A DNA stretch of 64,000 nucleotides from Deinococcus soli (ex Cha et al. 2016) (GCF_001007995.1 NZ_CP011389.1:3138501-3202500), one strand, 5' to 3'; shown: positions 44,136-55,460, numbered from the stretch's first letter. Notes: generated by a model not told the origin, from the letters alone. Translations and numbers: made by a program.

Positions 44136-45020
44136 ATGCGTTCCGCGCTGCCCACCCTGCTCCTCCTGACCGCCTGCGCGCCCACCCTGACGGTCAACGC
44201 CGCCGACACCCCACCCATGAACCTGGGCGGCGCCGCGCCGGACGTCGTGATTCTCAGCGTCGCGGGCCGCTGCGGCGTACCGTGCGCCGCGCCGCGCGAC
44301 AACTGGGCGTACCTCGGATCACGCGGCACCGTGGACCGCGTCGCCCGCGAATTCCAGGCGGCGGGGCTGCGCGTGCAGGCCGCGAACTACGCCAGCAGCC
44401 CCACCGAGCGGTTCGTGTCCGCCCTAACCCGCACCGAGCAGCGCGGGTACGCGGCACTGCTGACCGATCTGGACGCCCTGCGCGCCGCGTGGCCGGGCCC
44501 GGACGCCCCGAGGATCGTGCTGCTGGGGCACTCGCAGGGCGTCGTGTGGCTGCACCAGCTGACCCGCGACCGGCCCGACGTGCCCTTCGCGGCGCAGATC
44601 GACCTGGACGGCATCTGCCTGGGCTGGAAAACCGACTTCGGGCCGCTCGTTCACGCGACGGACCCGTTCTCTCCTCTGAGCGCCTGTGAGCCCATGACCG
44701 TTGCCGGGCGGCGCGTGAACGCCAAGGACGTCGTTTGGCCCAATGTGGCGCGCGGCATCGAGGTCCAGAGTAAGCGCCTGCCCAGGCGCGGGGCCGCCAC
44801 CGGCTTCGCCGTGAACTACCTGTTCGAAGTCGAAGGCAACGTCCGCCTGGACGGCACCACGCGCGCCCTGACCCGCTTCATCTCCCCCCGCGAGGACCAC
44901 AGCGCCGTCACGTACCCTGCCAGCGACGCGATGACCTGGGTGGCTGGGCAGCTGCGCGCCCTGACGCTCGAGTGGGCGGCGCAGGCCGCCCGGGGTCCGG
45001 CCGGAACGGCGTCCCCCTGA
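44136..45020 (+). CDS. Lipoprotein alpha/beta hydrolase-like protein
   Basis: 294 residues with a lipoprotein signal (LPTLLLLTAC, Cys about 14). The nucleophile elbow LLGHSQGVVWL (Ser about 132) follows a VVILSVAGRCG strand, giving an alpha/beta-hydrolase core; a late EDHSAV supplies a candidate catalytic His. Cys pairs (GRCGVPC) could form a disulphide. Substrate unknown. TACACT (44121-44126) lies 9 nt before the ATG. The 180 bp separating it from the response regulator hold no other feature. Confidence 0.8.
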   Translation: MRSALPTLLLLTACAPTLTVNAADTPPMNLGGAAPDVVILSVAGRCGVPCAAPRDNWAYLGSRGTVDRVAREFQAAGLRVQAANYASSPTERFVSALTRTEQRGYAALLTDLDALRAAWPGPDAPRIVLLGHSQGVVWLHQLTRDRPDVPFAAQIDLDGICLGWKTDFGPLVHATDPFSPLSACEPMTVAGRRVNAKDVVWPNVARGIEVQSKRLPRRGAATGFAVNYLFEVEGNVRLDGTTRALTRFISPREDHSAVTYPASDAMTWVAGQLRALTLEWAAQAARGPAGTASP

Positions 45021-45023
45021 CCG

Positions 45024-45422
45024 TCACCCGGGCTGCGCGGCGGCCAGTTCGTCCAGCCACGCCTGCGCGGCGTGGGCGTCCTGCACGGTCGCGCCCCGCT
45101 CGGGCGGGAACCACGCCAGCAGCCCCTGAAGGGCCGCGCCCTGCACCGGCCCCACGCTGAAGATCACCTTGTGATCCCCGTCGTGCAGGTGCAGCAGGGC
45201 CGCCGGGGCCCCCTCGCGCACCGTGCCGACCGCCAGCGGCTCGCCCAGCCACACGGCGTCCACCTCGGCGTCATCGGCCGGGTTCAGGGTGCCCGGCAGG
45301 CAACCGTAATTCACCGGTGCGGGCCGGGCCTCCACCCGCAGCGGCTCCAGGCGGCCGTCGCGCCACACGAAGCGCTCGCGCTGCCCCGCCGTCCACTCCA
45401 CGACACCGCGCCACGCCCTCAC
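45024..45422 (-). CDS. Degenerate inorganic-pyrophosphatase-like protein (132 aa)
   Basis: The middle part ([12 protein letters not shown], then [12 protein letters not shown], later [11 protein letters not shown]) follows the family I pyrophosphatase pattern. The protein is about 45 residues shorter than usual. By my alignment two metal-binding Asp (E. coli D67 and D97) are replaced by Ala and His, while the counterparts of D65, D70, D102 and K104 remain. Activity is therefore doubtful; a relative with a changed role is equally possible. The start is GTG 45422, overlapping the TGA of the lipoprotein gene upstream. Confidence 0.65.
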   Translation of the reverse strand: MRAWRGVVEWTAGQRERFVWRDGRLEPLRVEARPAPVNYGCLPGTLNPADDAEVDAVWLGEPLAVGTVREGAPAALLHLHDGDHKVIFSVGPVQGAALQGLLAWFPPERGATVQDAHAAQAWLDELAAAQPG

Positions 45423-45790
45423 GGCCTGACCTCGTACAGTTCCACCTGCCGCAGCACCGAGCCGCCGAACGACAGGACCGCCCGGTACGCGCCCTTGTCC
45501 GGGGCGCGCAGTTCGAAGGTCGCGGCGCGCTGCGCGGCGTCCAGGTACACGCTGTCGGTGCCGATCGCCTGGGTGCCGTTGAACCACGCCACGCTCAGGA
45601 ACCCCGGCGTGATGGGGCCGTCCACCTGGGCACGCAGCACCAGCCGCTCGCCGTCGCGGGTCAGGGCCGCGCCGGTCACGCGCGCCGGGAGTTCCGGTTC
45701 GATCTGCCCGGGAATCAGCGGCACGAAGTTGTAGCGGCAGCCCGCCAGGGCGGGGCACAGCAGCGCGAGCAGGAGCAGGGAACGCCTCAC
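45419..45790 (-). CDS. Small lipoprotein (about 123 aa)
   Basis: Starts with a lipoprotein signal [18 protein letters not shown]; the mature part looks like a single beta-sandwich ([34 protein letters not shown]). No named family. I chose GTG 45790 because TAGCAT (45798-45803, minus) lies 7 nt upstream, the leaderless pattern of the window; an ATG at 45799 lies inside that box. Coupled by GTGA to the pyrophosphatase-like gene. Confidence 0.75.
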   Translation of the reverse strand: MRRSLLLLALLCPALAGCRYNFVPLIPGQIEPELPARVTGAALTRDGERLVLRAQVDGPITPGFLSVAWFNGTQAIGTDSVYLDAAQRAATFELRAPDKGAYRAVLSFGGSVLRQVELYEVRP

Positions 45791-45825
45791 GCCGTTCATG
45801 CTACCCGCCCGCGCTGAGAGTGGTT

Positions 45826-46731
45826 TCAGGGCAGCCGGTGCGCCTCGATGAAATCGATGACGGCCTGGCGGGTGCCGCCCAGGAACGTCAGGGGCCGCGC
45901 CATGGCCGCGATGATCGTGATGTGGTTCAATTTCGGCAGCACGGTGCGCGTGACGGGCACGCCCGCGCGCTTCAGGGCCGCTTCCATGTTCAGCGCGTTC
46001 TGCGGGTAGACCGTGTCGTCGTTCTCGGCCACGAGCAGCAGGTGGGGTGGCGCGTCGGCGCGCACGTGCCGGTCGGGCATGACCTCGTCCGGGGTGGCGC
46101 CCACCGGGAAGGCCTTCGCGCTGGAGAACTGCCGGAAGTCGTACGAGTACGGCCCGGCCACGCCGATCACGCCGCGGATCGCGCTGACCGGCACGTCCGC
46201 CTCCGCGAGCCAGCGGGCGTTGTCCACGACCTCCACGGCGTTGAAGCCCCCGGCCGAGTGGCCCATCACGAACACGTTCTGTGGGTTGCCGCCCAGCGCG
46301 CCCGCCTTCTCACGCAGGACCTTCAGCGCCTGCGCGGCGTCCTGCACGTACGAGGGATAGCGGTTCGCCGGGGCCAGGCGGTAACTCATGACCGCCGTGA
46401 CGTACCCGGCGCGCGCCAGGGACTCCCCGACGAACTTGTGGCCGTCCTTGTCGCCGCTTTCCCACGAGCCGCCGTGGATGAACAGCACCACCGGGGCGCT
46501 GCGGGCGTTCTGCGGGGCGTACACGTCCATGACGTTGCGGACGTCCGGGCCGTAGCGGACGTCACTCGTCACGTTCAGGCCGGCGGTGGACACCACGCGG
46601 TTCAGGGTGCCCTGCGCGCCGTCGCGGGAGCAGGCGGCCAGCGCCGTCATGAGGAGCAGGGCGCCGGCCCCCAGCAGCGCGGCGCGCGGCATGCGGGAAC
46701 GGCGGGACGGGGCGGGCGAGGTTCGGGTCAT
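45826..46731 (-). CDS. Lipoprotein alpha/beta hydrolase (BD-FAE/HSL-like esterase)
   Basis: 301 residues. A lipoprotein signal (LMTALAAC, Cys about 34) follows an Arg-rich start. The catalytic set is complete: oxyanion motif [10 protein letters not shown], nucleophile elbow [10 protein letters not shown], an Asp in AENDDTVYP and His in LNHITII. This arrangement is typical of the BD-FAE and hormone-sensitive-lipase-like esterases. It probably acts on acyl esters in the envelope. TAGGGT (46738-46743, minus) lies 6 nt before the ATG, so the transcript is likely leaderless. Confidence 0.9.
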   Translation of the reverse strand: MTRTSPAPSRRSRMPRAALLGAGALLLMTALAACSRDGAQGTLNRVVSTAGLNVTSDVRYGPDVRNVMDVYAPQNARSAPVVLFIHGGSWESGDKDGHKFVGESLARAGYVTAVMSYRLAPANRYPSYVQDAAQALKVLREKAGALGGNPQNVFVMGHSAGGFNAVEVVDNARWLAEADVPVSAIRGVIGVAGPYSYDFRQFSSAKAFPVGATPDEVMPDRHVRADAPPHLLLVAENDDTVYPQNALNMEAALKRAGVPVTRTVLPKLNHITIIAAMARPLTFLGGTRQAVIDFIEAHRLP

Positions 46732-46854
46732 GCGCCCACCCTAGAGTCCCGGCGCCCGGGTGGGTAGCGCGGAGCGCCACAGTCCAGACTTGACCGGCCG
46801 TTCATGGACGCGCGGCTACACTCCCCGCCCGCACGCGCACGCTACCCTGCGCGC

Positions 46855-48339
46855 ATGCCCGCCCCCACCGAGCCCGCGCACACCGACGCCCTGATCGTCG
46901 GCGCCGGGCCCGCCGCGCTGGCCCTGGCCGCCGGGTTGCGCGCCCGGCACCTGAGCGTCCGGATCGTGGCGCCGCACGCGCCGCAGGCGTTCCCCGCCAC
47001 GTACGGCGCATGGCTGGACGACCTGCCCGGCTGGGCGCGGGCCTGCGCCGCGCACGTATGGACGGACGTGCGGGTGTACACCGGCCCGCAGCCCACGCCG
47101 CTGCTGCGGCCCTACGCCCTGCTGGACAACACCCGCTTCCTGCACGCGCTGCTGGACCGCGCCGGCCCCCTCACCTGGACCGTGGGAACCGTCACGCACG
47201 CCGCGCCCGGCCCGGACGGCTGGACCGTGCACACCCGCGAGGGGAAGGACCTGACCGCCCGCTTCGTGGTGGACGCCGCCGGGCACGCAGGCAGCCTGCG
47301 CCGCCCCCGGCATCCGGGCGGCGCGGCCCTGCAGACCGCGTACGGCCTGACCGCGCGGTTCGAGCGGCCCCCCAGTGCGCCCGGTGCGATGGTCTGGATG
47401 GACTACCGCGCCCCGCACGGCCCGGGCGAGACCCCCACCTTCCTGTACGCCATGCACCTGGGCGGCGACACGTACTTCGTGGAGGAGACCAGCCTGATCG
47501 CCCGCCCCGCCCCCACCCGCGCGGCCCTGCGCGTGCGGCTGCACGAGCGCCTGCGCGCCCAGGGCACCCCGCCCGGCGAGATCCTGCACGAGGAATGGGT
47601 GGCGTTCCCCATGAACGCGGACGCCCCCGACCCGCACGGGCCGCTGGCCTTTGGCGCCGCCGGGGGCATGGTGCACCCCATCAGTGGCTTTCAGGTGGCG
47701 GGCGCCCTGCGCGCCGCGCCCCTGGTGGCCCGCGCCGCGGCGGGCGCCCTGCACACCGGGCGTGACCCGCACGCGGCGGCCTGGGCGGCCCTGTGGCCCC
47801 CCGAACGCCGCGCCGCGCGCGAGGTTCACCTGCTGGGCGTGCAGGCCCTGCTGACCCTGCCCCCGGATCAGCTCGCACCGTTCTTCCGGGCGTTCTTCGC
47901 GCTGCCGCCCGCCGCGTGGCACGCGTTCCTCGACCCGGACACGCCGCCGGGCGCACTGGCCCGCACGATGCTGCGCCTCTTCACGGCGCTGCCGAACCGC
48001 ACCCGGCTGCCGCTGGCCCGCGCGGCCCTCGCGACGCCAGGGGTCAGTGGGCGCGCGCTGCGCTCGGCCATGAACGCCCCTACAGCCTCCGCCCATCCGG
48101 GCCCGGTCCCGGCGCGGCAGGCTGGAGGCATGAGCGACGATACCCGCACCGACCATGACACGCCGACCGAGAACGCCGTCCTGAACCACGAGGACCTGAA
48201 CCAGACCGGGACGATCGAGAGCGGCATGCAGGGCGCCACCGGCAACGCCGACGCGAACGGCCTCGACCCCGACGTGGACCTCGGCGAACGCGTGGAGGAA
48301 CTCCGCGAGAACCTCCGCCCGCTGACCGAACAGCAGTAA
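46855..48339 (+). CDS. crtLm: Lycopene cyclase (CrtL-type) with fused acidic C-terminal tail
   Basis: Flavoprotein that closes a beta ring on lycopene or a derivative in carotenoid synthesis. It has the N-terminal dinucleotide fold [16 protein letters not shown], the [12 protein letters not shown] stretch typical of lycopene cyclases and a second FAD motif [18 protein letters not shown]. The cyclase ends near residue 410 ([12 protein letters not shown]). The frame then runs, without a stop, through a Pro/Ala linker into an acidic 69-residue segment starting at Met 48130. TACCCT (46843-46848) lies 6 nt before ATG 46855. Symbol by analogy with the Deinococcus radiodurans enzyme. Confidence 0.88.
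   Translation: MPAPTEPAHTDALIVGAGPAALALAAGLRARHLSVRIVAPHAPQAFPATYGAWLDDLPGWARACAAHVWTDVRVYTGPQPTPLLRPYALLDNTRFLHALLDRAGPLTWTVGTVTHAAPGPDGWTVHTREGKDLTARFVVDAAGHAGSLRRPRHPGGAALQTAYGLTARFERPPSAPGAMVWMDYRAPHGPGETPTFLYAMHLGGDTYFVEETSLIARPAPTRAALRVRLHERLRAQGTPPGEILHEEWVAFPMNADAPDPHGPLAFGAAGGMVHPISGFQVAGALRAAPLVARAAAGALHTGRDPHAAAWAALWPPERRAAREVHLLGVQALLTLPPDQLAPFFRAFFALPPAAWHAFLDPDTPPGALARTMLRLFTALPNRTRLPLARAALATPGVSGRALRSAMNAPTASAHPGPVPARQAGGMSDDTRTDHDTPTENAVLNHEDLNQTGTIESGMQGATGNADANGLDPDVDLGERVEELRENLRPLTEQQ
48130..48339 (+). CDS. Acidic 69-aa segment, possibly a separate nested gene
   Basis: Met 48130 starts a polar, acidic sequence (Asp/Glu/Thr/Asn-rich, ending [17 protein letters not shown]) quite unlike the Ala/Arg-rich cyclase before it. 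The DNA just upstream looks intergenic: it codes a low-complexity linker and has CAGGCT 6 nt and GGAGG 1 nt before the ATG. It may be made both as the cyclase tail and alone, or the cyclase stop codon was lost by mutation or sequencing error. Confidence 0.45.
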   Translation: MSDDTRTDHDTPTENAVLNHEDLNQTGTIESGMQGATGNADANGLDPDVDLGERVEELRENLRPLTEQQ

Positions 48340-48412
48340 ACCTGCTCGCGGAATCAGGGGGGTGGCCAGCAGTCGGGGCCGCCCCCCGGTGCGGCGCCCC
48401 TATACTCGCCGC

Positions 48413-49078
48413 ATGTCCCTCCTCGACATGATCGGGCCCGTCATGATCGGCCCCAGCAGCAGCCACACCGCCGGGGCCTGCCGCCTGGGGCTGGTCGCGC
48501 ACCACCTGCTGGGCGAACCGCCCCGCGCGGCCCGCATCGGCCTGCACGCCTCGTTCGCGAAGACCGGGCGCGGGCACGGCACGCATCTGGCACTGATCGC
48601 GGGCCTGCTGGGCATGCGGCCCGACGATCAGCGCCTGCCCGCCGCGTTCGAGGAAGCGCAGGCGCAGGGCCTGACCTTCGAGTTCCACGACGCGGACCTG
48701 GGCGACGTGCACCCCAACACCGCGCTGATCGAGGTGAGCGGCGACTCGCAGCGGGTCACGGTGCAGGGCAGCAGCACGGGCGGCGGCGTGATCCTCGTCA
48801 CGCACGTGCAGGGCCTGGGTGTGAACTTCAGCGGCGCGAGCCCCACCCTGGTCCTGCGCTACACCGACGCGGTCGGGATGATCGCCCGCATCGCCACGAC
48901 CATCGCGGCGGACGGCGTGAACATCGCCACGCTGACCTGCACCCGCCAGACGCGCGGCGGTCAGGCGCTGCTGGCGGTGGAACTCGACCAGCCCCTGAGC
49001 CCCGAGGCGCAGGCGTTCCTGGCCCGCTGGGCGGACGTGAACTGGCTGCGGATGCTGCCCAAACTCATGGACGGCTGA
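48413..49078 (+). CDS. sdaAB: L-serine dehydratase beta subunit (SdaAB)
   Basis: 221-residue beta subunit of the iron-sulfur L-serine dehydratase (serine to pyruvate and ammonia). The signature [12 protein letters not shown] sits at the start, an [13 protein letters not shown] loop follows, and an ACT domain occupies the C-terminus ([21 protein letters not shown]). The catalytic alpha subunit with the cluster Cys residues is not adjacent (a convergent gene follows), so sdaAA must lie elsewhere. TATACT (48401-48406) lies 6 nt before ATG 48413. Confidence 0.94.
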   Translation: MSLLDMIGPVMIGPSSSHTAGACRLGLVAHHLLGEPPRAARIGLHASFAKTGRGHGTHLALIAGLLGMRPDDQRLPAAFEEAQAQGLTFEFHDADLGDVHPNTALIEVSGDSQRVTVQGSSTGGGVILVTHVQGLGVNFSGASPTLVLRYTDAVGMIARIATTIAADGVNIATLTCTRQTRGGQALLAVELDQPLSPEAQAFLARWADVNWLRMLPKLMDG

Positions 49079-49096
49079 CCCGGGGGGCTCAGCCGT
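49071..49096. terminator. Hairpin between convergent sdaAB and nrnA-like gene
   Basis: ACGGCTGA (49071-49078, includes the sdaAB stop) pairs with TCAGCCGT (49089-49096); perfect 8-bp stem with a G-rich loop. Confidence 0.5.
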
Positions 49097-49107
49097 CCTG
49101 GCCCCAA

Positions 49108-50106
49108 TCAGCGGCTGGCGTCCACCCGCGCGAGTTCCGCCGTGATCGCCGCGTCCAGCTGAGGGAACACCTCCGGCCACGGCTGGTTCAGGCTGGCCCC
49201 GGCGGCAGGCACGTGCCCGCCGCCGCCGAGCGTCACGGCGATGTTCTGCGCGCTGACGCCCGCGCGGGAGCGCAGGGACAGCTTCACGCGCTCCCCGAAG
49301 TCCTTGACCATCACGGCCAGCTGCGAACCCTCGGCATTGCGGAGCATGCCCACGTAATTCTCGACGTCCTCCCAGGCCGACCCGGCGCGCTCCAGCATCG
49401 CCTCGTCCACCCGGGCGAGCACCACGCGCCCGCCGTGCAGGAATTCCAGGCTGCCCAGCACCTCGCGCAGCAGCGTGTAGTACGTGCGGGGATTCTGGCC
49501 CAGCTGGTCACTGATCCAGCCCAGGCGGGCGCCCGCCTCGCGCAGCCGCGCGGCAGTGCGGAACGCGCCGGGCGTGACCGAATCGAACCGGAACGAGCCG
49601 GTGTCCGTCACGAGACCCAGCATCAGCGGCGTGGCGATCTCCTCGGTCCACTCGGCGCCCAGCAGGTCGATCAGGTCCGCGACCATCACGGCCGCCGCCG
49701 GTTGCGAGGGGTCCACGGCGTGCGCGTCGGCGCGCCGGGCGTTCGTGCCGTGGTGGTCCACGTTCACGACCGGACCGGTGAACACGCTCAGGTCCGCGCC
49801 GCCCACCCGGACGTGATCGTTGTTGTCCACGTCCAGCACGGCCGCCAGCGCCCCGGCGGGCCACTCGGTCAGGCGCCCCCCTTCGGCCAGTTCGCCGGGG
49901 CGGGGCATGAACGCCAGGAAGCGCGGGACCTGCATGGGCGCGATCACCTCGCGGCCCAGGCTGCGCAGCGCGCGCGTCAGGCCGAGCACGCTGCCCAGCG
50001 CGTCCCCGTCCGGATTCTCGTGCGAGAGGACCACGATCGGTCCGGAGTGGTCCAGCAGGGCGCGGGCGACCGCCGCGAGGTCAGAGGTGGGGGAGAGGTC
50101 CGTCAT
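49108..50106 (-). CDS. nrnA: DHH-family phosphoesterase (NrnA-like oligoribonuclease/pAp phosphatase)
   Basis: 332 residues. DHH motifs in order: HENPDGDALGS, LDVDNNDH, the VDHHGTN signature and GLVTDTGSFRF, then a DHHA1 domain ending in GGGGHVPAAG (substrate-binding glycine loop). These match NrnA-type enzymes that degrade nano-RNA and 3'-phosphoadenosine 5'-phosphate using manganese. TATAGT (50113-50118, minus) lies 6 nt before the ATG. Convergent with sdaAB. Oligoribonuclease versus pAp activity is not separable by sequence. Confidence 0.92.
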   Translation of the reverse strand: MTDLSPTSDLAAVARALLDHSGPIVVLSHENPDGDALGSVLGLTRALRSLGREVIAPMQVPRFLAFMPRPGELAEGGRLTEWPAGALAAVLDVDNNDHVRVGGADLSVFTGPVVNVDHHGTNARRADAHAVDPSQPAAAVMVADLIDLLGAEWTEEIATPLMLGLVTDTGSFRFDSVTPGAFRTAARLREAGARLGWISDQLGQNPRTYYTLLREVLGSLEFLHGGRVVLARVDEAMLERAGSAWEDVENYVGMLRNAEGSQLAVMVKDFGERVKLSLRSRAGVSAQNIAVTLGGGGHVPAAGASLNQPWPEVFPQLDAAITAELARVDASR

Positions 50107-50159
50107 CCCTCAACTATAGGTGGCGCAGGCGATCCTGGCCGCCGCGAGGCCAGAGAAGC

Positions 50160-50188
50160 GCGCCACCCGGGCGGCTCTCGGGTGGCGC
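50160..50188 (-). terminator. Hairpin downstream of the PfkB kinase gene
   Basis: GCGCCACCCG/CGGGTGGCGC, perfect 10-bp stem with 9-nt loop, 17 nt past the stop codon. No T-run. Confidence 0.55.
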
Positions 50189-50204
50189 GGCGGGGGCATG
50201 CGGA

Positions 50205-51209
<1,005 letters not shown>

Positions 51210-51279
51210 AGAGACTTCCTCCGGGGTGCCGGTCGCGGCGGCCCTGAATGTTGACTGGGGGGGTGATTCTTGCTCGCGG

Positions 51280-52212
<933 letters not shown>

Positions 52213-52316
52213 GTGGGGACGGCCCTCCGGGGCCAGGAAGTGAGGGGCAGCGTGTGGGCGGGACAACGGTGAGCGCCGCTGTGGGCGCGCCGGGAACACG
52301 TCAGTATACTCACGGG

Positions 52317-52373
52317 GTGAGTTTCCGTTCCGGGCTGTTCCCCTGCCGCGCTCCCCACCGAGGCACGCCGTGA
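52317..52373 (+). CDS. 18-codon leaderless leader ORF coupled to the TPR gene
   Basis: TATACT (52305-52310) lies 6 nt before GTG 52317, which opens an 18-codon ORF ending in TGA 52371-52373. That stop overlaps the GTG start of the TPR gene, which lacks its own Shine-Dalgarno site. This is the same arrangement as upstream of potA. Confidence 0.5.
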   Translation: MSFRSGLFPCRAPHRGTP

Positions 52374-53188
52374 CCGCCGGTACGCCGCCCGCCCCACCGG
52401 CCGCCCCGGCCACGCTGGGCGACCTGATCCGCGCCGGGGAGTGGCGCCGCGCCGCCGCGACCGCCAACGTGCTGGGCGAGAGTGCCGACCTCGTGGACGC
52501 CCTGCAGACGCTGCGGGTCGTGCAGGACGAGATCCGCGCCCGCCGGTACCCCGCCGCGCGCCAGCAGCTCGCCGCGTACCGCGAGGCGGCCGGCACGCTC
52601 ACGCATCCGCTGGCGGGTGACCTGCGCCTGTACGTCCACCCCGATGAGGTCTCGCGGGCCCTTGACGCGCTGGAGGCGCAGCGCCGCACGGACGACCCGG
52701 CCGCATTGCGCGCGGCGCTGGAGGGTGCGCTGGCGCAGCCCCTGACCCGCGCCGAGGCGCTGAACGCCCTGGGCGTCCTGCACGCCATGCTGGGCGACGA
52801 GGCGCAGGCCCGCGAGGCCCTGACCGCCGCGCGCGAGGCCGACCCGGGGCACTACCGCGCCCTGACGAACCTGGGCAACCTGGACATGGAGGCCGGACGC
52901 TTCGCCGAGGCCGAGGCGATCTACCGCGAGGTGCTGACCCTGGCCCCCGAGTACGACGGCGGGCACCACAACCTCGGGGTGGCGGTGCGCCGCCAGGGTC
53001 GCGTGGCGGAGGGCGTGCGGCACATCCGCCAGGGCCAGCGGCTGTCCATGAAACGCTCCCGCGAGGACACCCGCGCCGAGGCGAAGGAGCAGCTGAGCCG
53101 CACGCCGGGCCTGAAGTACCTGCGCTTTCTGCTGCTCGCCGCCGCCGCGCTGATCATCTTCCTGGCGCTGCGCGGCGCGGGCGGCTGA
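52370..53188 (+). CDS. TPR-repeat protein with C-terminal membrane anchor
   Basis: 272 residues: a Pro/Ala start, helical hairpins, then at least two clear TPR units (ALNALGVLHAMLGDEAQAREAL and YRALTNLGNLDMEAGRFAEA). A basic stretch and a C-terminal transmembrane helix (YLRFLLLAAAALIIFLAL) place the TPR domain in the cytoplasm. It is probably a scaffold; partner unknown. The start is GTG 52370 in GTGA overlap with the 18-codon leader ORF. The NAD(P)HX repair gene follows 11 nt after its stop. Confidence 0.85.
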   Translation: MTAGTPPAPPAAPATLGDLIRAGEWRRAAATANVLGESADLVDALQTLRVVQDEIRARRYPAARQQLAAYREAAGTLTHPLAGDLRLYVHPDEVSRALDALEAQRRTDDPAALRAALEGALAQPLTRAEALNALGVLHAMLGDEAQAREALTAAREADPGHYRALTNLGNLDMEAGRFAEAEAIYREVLTLAPEYDGGHHNLGVAVRRQGRVAEGVRHIRQGQRLSMKRSREDTRAEAKEQLSRTPGLKYLRFLLLAAAALIIFLALRGAGG

Positions 53189-53199
53189 GCGGTCCGCCC

Positions 53200-54702
53200 A
53201 TGAGCGCCGCGGTCCTCACCCCGGACGCTGTGCGCGCCATCGACGGGCGCCTGGAGCGCGCGGGCCTGCTCGACCCGGCCATGGAGATTGCCGGGCTGGC
53301 CGTCGCGCGGGCCGTGCAGGAACGCTGGCCGTCCGGGCGGGTGCTGCTGCTCGCGGGCGGCGGCGCGAACGGCGGGGACGCGCTGGTCGCCGCGCGCCAC
53401 CTGCTCGCCGCGGGGCGGGAGGTGACGGTCCTGGCCCGCCCCGCCACGCACCCCCTGACCCGCCTGAACCGCCGCCGCCTGCGCGCGGTGGGCGGCGAGG
53501 TCCGGCCCCTGACCCCGGCCACGTTGGGCCGCGCCGCGCGGGACGCCGCCGTGCTCGTGGATGGCCTGCTCGGCACCGGCTTCCGGCCCCCCCTGCGGGA
53601 CGACCTCGCCCGCGTGATCGGCGCGCTGAACGCCGCCCGGACGCGCGACCTGAACGTGCTCGCCATCGACCTGCCCAGCGGCCTGGACGCCACGCGCGCC
53701 GACGTTCCCGGCGCGGCGGTGCACGCCGACGTCACCGTCACGTTCATCGGCCCGAAACCCGCCCAGCTGTTCGGGGACGCCGCCGCGCAGTGCGGCGAGG
53801 TGCGGACTGTCCCCCTGCCCGTCCCCGCTGCGTGGATTCAGGACGTGCAGGTCGCCGCTCGCCCGGACGACGCCACCCTGGGCGCGCTGCTGCCGGTCCG
53901 GACCGCGTCGGCGCACAAGGGCACGGCCGGGCGCGTCTGGATCGTCGGCGGGCACCCGGGCACGGTCGGCGCGCCCGCCCTGGCCGGACTGGGCGCGCTG
54001 CGCGCTGGGGCGGGACTCGTCACGGTCCACTCCGCGGCGGACGTGCCGCTCGTGACGCCGGAACTCATGGCGCAGCGTCACGCCGACCTGCGCACCTTCC
54101 TGACCAGCACGGGCCTGACCGGCACGGGCGCGCGCCCGGACGCCGTCGCGATCGGCATGGGCCTGGGACCCGAAGCCCCGGCGCTGGCGCGCGAGGTGCT
54201 GGACTGGGAGATCCCCACCGTGCTCGATGCCGACGCCCTCCAGCCCGACCTGTGCGGGTACGGGCACGACCGCTGCGTGTGGACCCCGCACCCCGGTGAG
54301 GCTGCCCGCGTGCTGGGCGTCCCCACCCCCGAGGTCACCCGCGACCCGCTGTCCGCGGCCCGCGCCCTCCAGGACCGCCTGGGTGGCGTGGTCGTCCTGA
54401 AGGGCGGCCCCAGCGTCGTCGCGCGCGCGGGTGACCTGAGCGTCGCGCGTGGGGGTCACCCGGGCATGGCGAGCGCCGGCATGGGCGACACCCTCTGCGG
54501 CATCCTCGCGGCGCTGCTCGCGCAGGGCCTGGACCCCTGGGACGCCGCGCGCGCTGGGGTGCGCCTGCACGCCCGCGCCGGAGAGATCGCCGCTGTCCGC
54601 TTCGGCTACGGCCTGGGCGCCACCGATGTCGCGCACGACCTGGGCCGAGCCTGGGCCGACCTGCGTGCGGCGCCCCTGACGGGTGTATATGCCGGTGTGT
54701 GA
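53200..54702 (+). CDS. nnr: Bifunctional NAD(P)H-hydrate epimerase / ADP-dependent dehydratase
   Basis: Repairs damaged NAD(P)HX in the cytoplasm. 500 residues: an epimerase (YjeF_N) domain (about 1-215) with AGGGANGGDALVAARHL and AIDLPSGLDAT, then a ribokinase-like dehydratase domain with SAHKGTAGRVWIVGG, WTPHPGEAARVLG and the catalytic GHPGMASAGMGDTLCG. The epimerase glycine loop reads GGANGGD where GxGNNGGDG is usual (Asn to Ala), a mild departure. It lies in one run with the TPR gene upstream and the PATAN protein downstream. Confidence 0.95.
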   Translation: MSAAVLTPDAVRAIDGRLERAGLLDPAMEIAGLAVARAVQERWPSGRVLLLAGGGANGGDALVAARHLLAAGREVTVLARPATHPLTRLNRRRLRAVGGEVRPLTPATLGRAARDAAVLVDGLLGTGFRPPLRDDLARVIGALNAARTRDLNVLAIDLPSGLDATRADVPGAAVHADVTVTFIGPKPAQLFGDAAAQCGEVRTVPLPVPAAWIQDVQVAARPDDATLGALLPVRTASAHKGTAGRVWIVGGHPGTVGAPALAGLGALRAGAGLVTVHSAADVPLVTPELMAQRHADLRTFLTSTGLTGTGARPDAVAIGMGLGPEAPALAREVLDWEIPTVLDADALQPDLCGYGHDRCVWTPHPGEAARVLGVPTPEVTRDPLSAARALQDRLGGVVVLKGGPSVVARAGDLSVARGGHPGMASAGMGDTLCGILAALLAQGLDPWDAARAGVRLHARAGEIAAVRFGYGLGATDVAHDLGRAWADLRAAPLTGVYAGV

Positions 54703-54749
54703 ATCTCCGCACCGGGCGCTGACACCAAGGTGATACGGTGACCGCATCC

Positions 54750-55460
54750 ATGCAAGGTCTGCTCAGCGATGTGCCCCTGATGGGCGTCCTGGAACTCATC
54801 CACACCACCCGGCAGACGGGCGTCCTCGACGTGCAGTCCGACGTGCCGTTCACGGTCGCGTTCATGAACGGCGAGGTCATCTCCGGGGGTATCCTCGACT
54901 GGATGGGCACCGAGGCCATCCAGGCCAGCCCGATCCTCGCGGAATCCGGCACGTTCCGCTTCGAGCCGCGCGGCGTGACCGGCGCGCCGCTGGCCCCTTA
55001 CGGGCACTTCTCGACCGACTGGGCCCGCATCAGCGACGAGTGGGATCAGGTGTGCGCCGTGATCGGCAGTCCCAGTCAGGTGTTCCAGGGCCGCGTGCCG
55101 CTGTTCGACGAGCCCACGGGCCGCTCGATCCGCGCGGTGGCGCGCGAGGTGGACCTCCCGCTGTTCGAGGTCGCGCAGACCGTCGTGCAGGCCGTCCGCG
55201 AGGGCAAACTCACCCCGACGGGCCGCTTCGAGTGGGCGCGGTTGAAACTGCAGCCGGCCGGTCAGCGGGCCGCGCTGCACCCGGTCGCGCGCCTGCTGGA
55301 CGGCTCACGCACGCTGAACGACGCCGTCGAGTCCGGCAGCAGCGTCACCGACGTCCGCGAGTACCTGCTGGGCGAACTGCGCCTGGGTCTGCGTTTCGCG
55401 GGCAGCGGCTGGGTCATGCGGGACCTCGTGTGGGAACACCGGCACCTGCCCCCTGCCTGA
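54750..55460 (+). CDS. PATAN/DUF4388 domain protein
   Basis: 236 residues. The N-terminal 100 follow the DUF4388 (PATAN) pattern: LSDVPLMGVLELIHTTRQTG, LDVQSDVPFTVAFMNGEVISG, then an acid-rich FRFEPRGV strand. Such domains occur with response regulators and gliding/two-component proteins as interaction modules. A helical C-terminal part follows. ATG 54750 is chosen over the in-frame GTG 54738, because TACGGT (54734-54739) would put the RNA start after that GTG. No partner is recognisable nearby. Confidence 0.85.
   Translation: MQGLLSDVPLMGVLELIHTTRQTGVLDVQSDVPFTVAFMNGEVISGGILDWMGTEAIQASPILAESGTFRFEPRGVTGAPLAPYGHFSTDWARISDEWDQVCAVIGSPSQVFQGRVPLFDEPTGRSIRAVAREVDLPLFEVAQTVVQAVREGKLTPTGRFEWARLKLQPAGQRAALHPVARLLDGSRTLNDAVESGSSVTDVREYLLGELRLGLRFAGSGWVMRDLVWEHRHLPPA

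Noticed and set aside
54738..54749. GTG 54738 as start of the PATAN protein
   Set aside because: It overlaps the TACGGT -10 box, so it would not be in the RNA; ATG 54750 is preferred.
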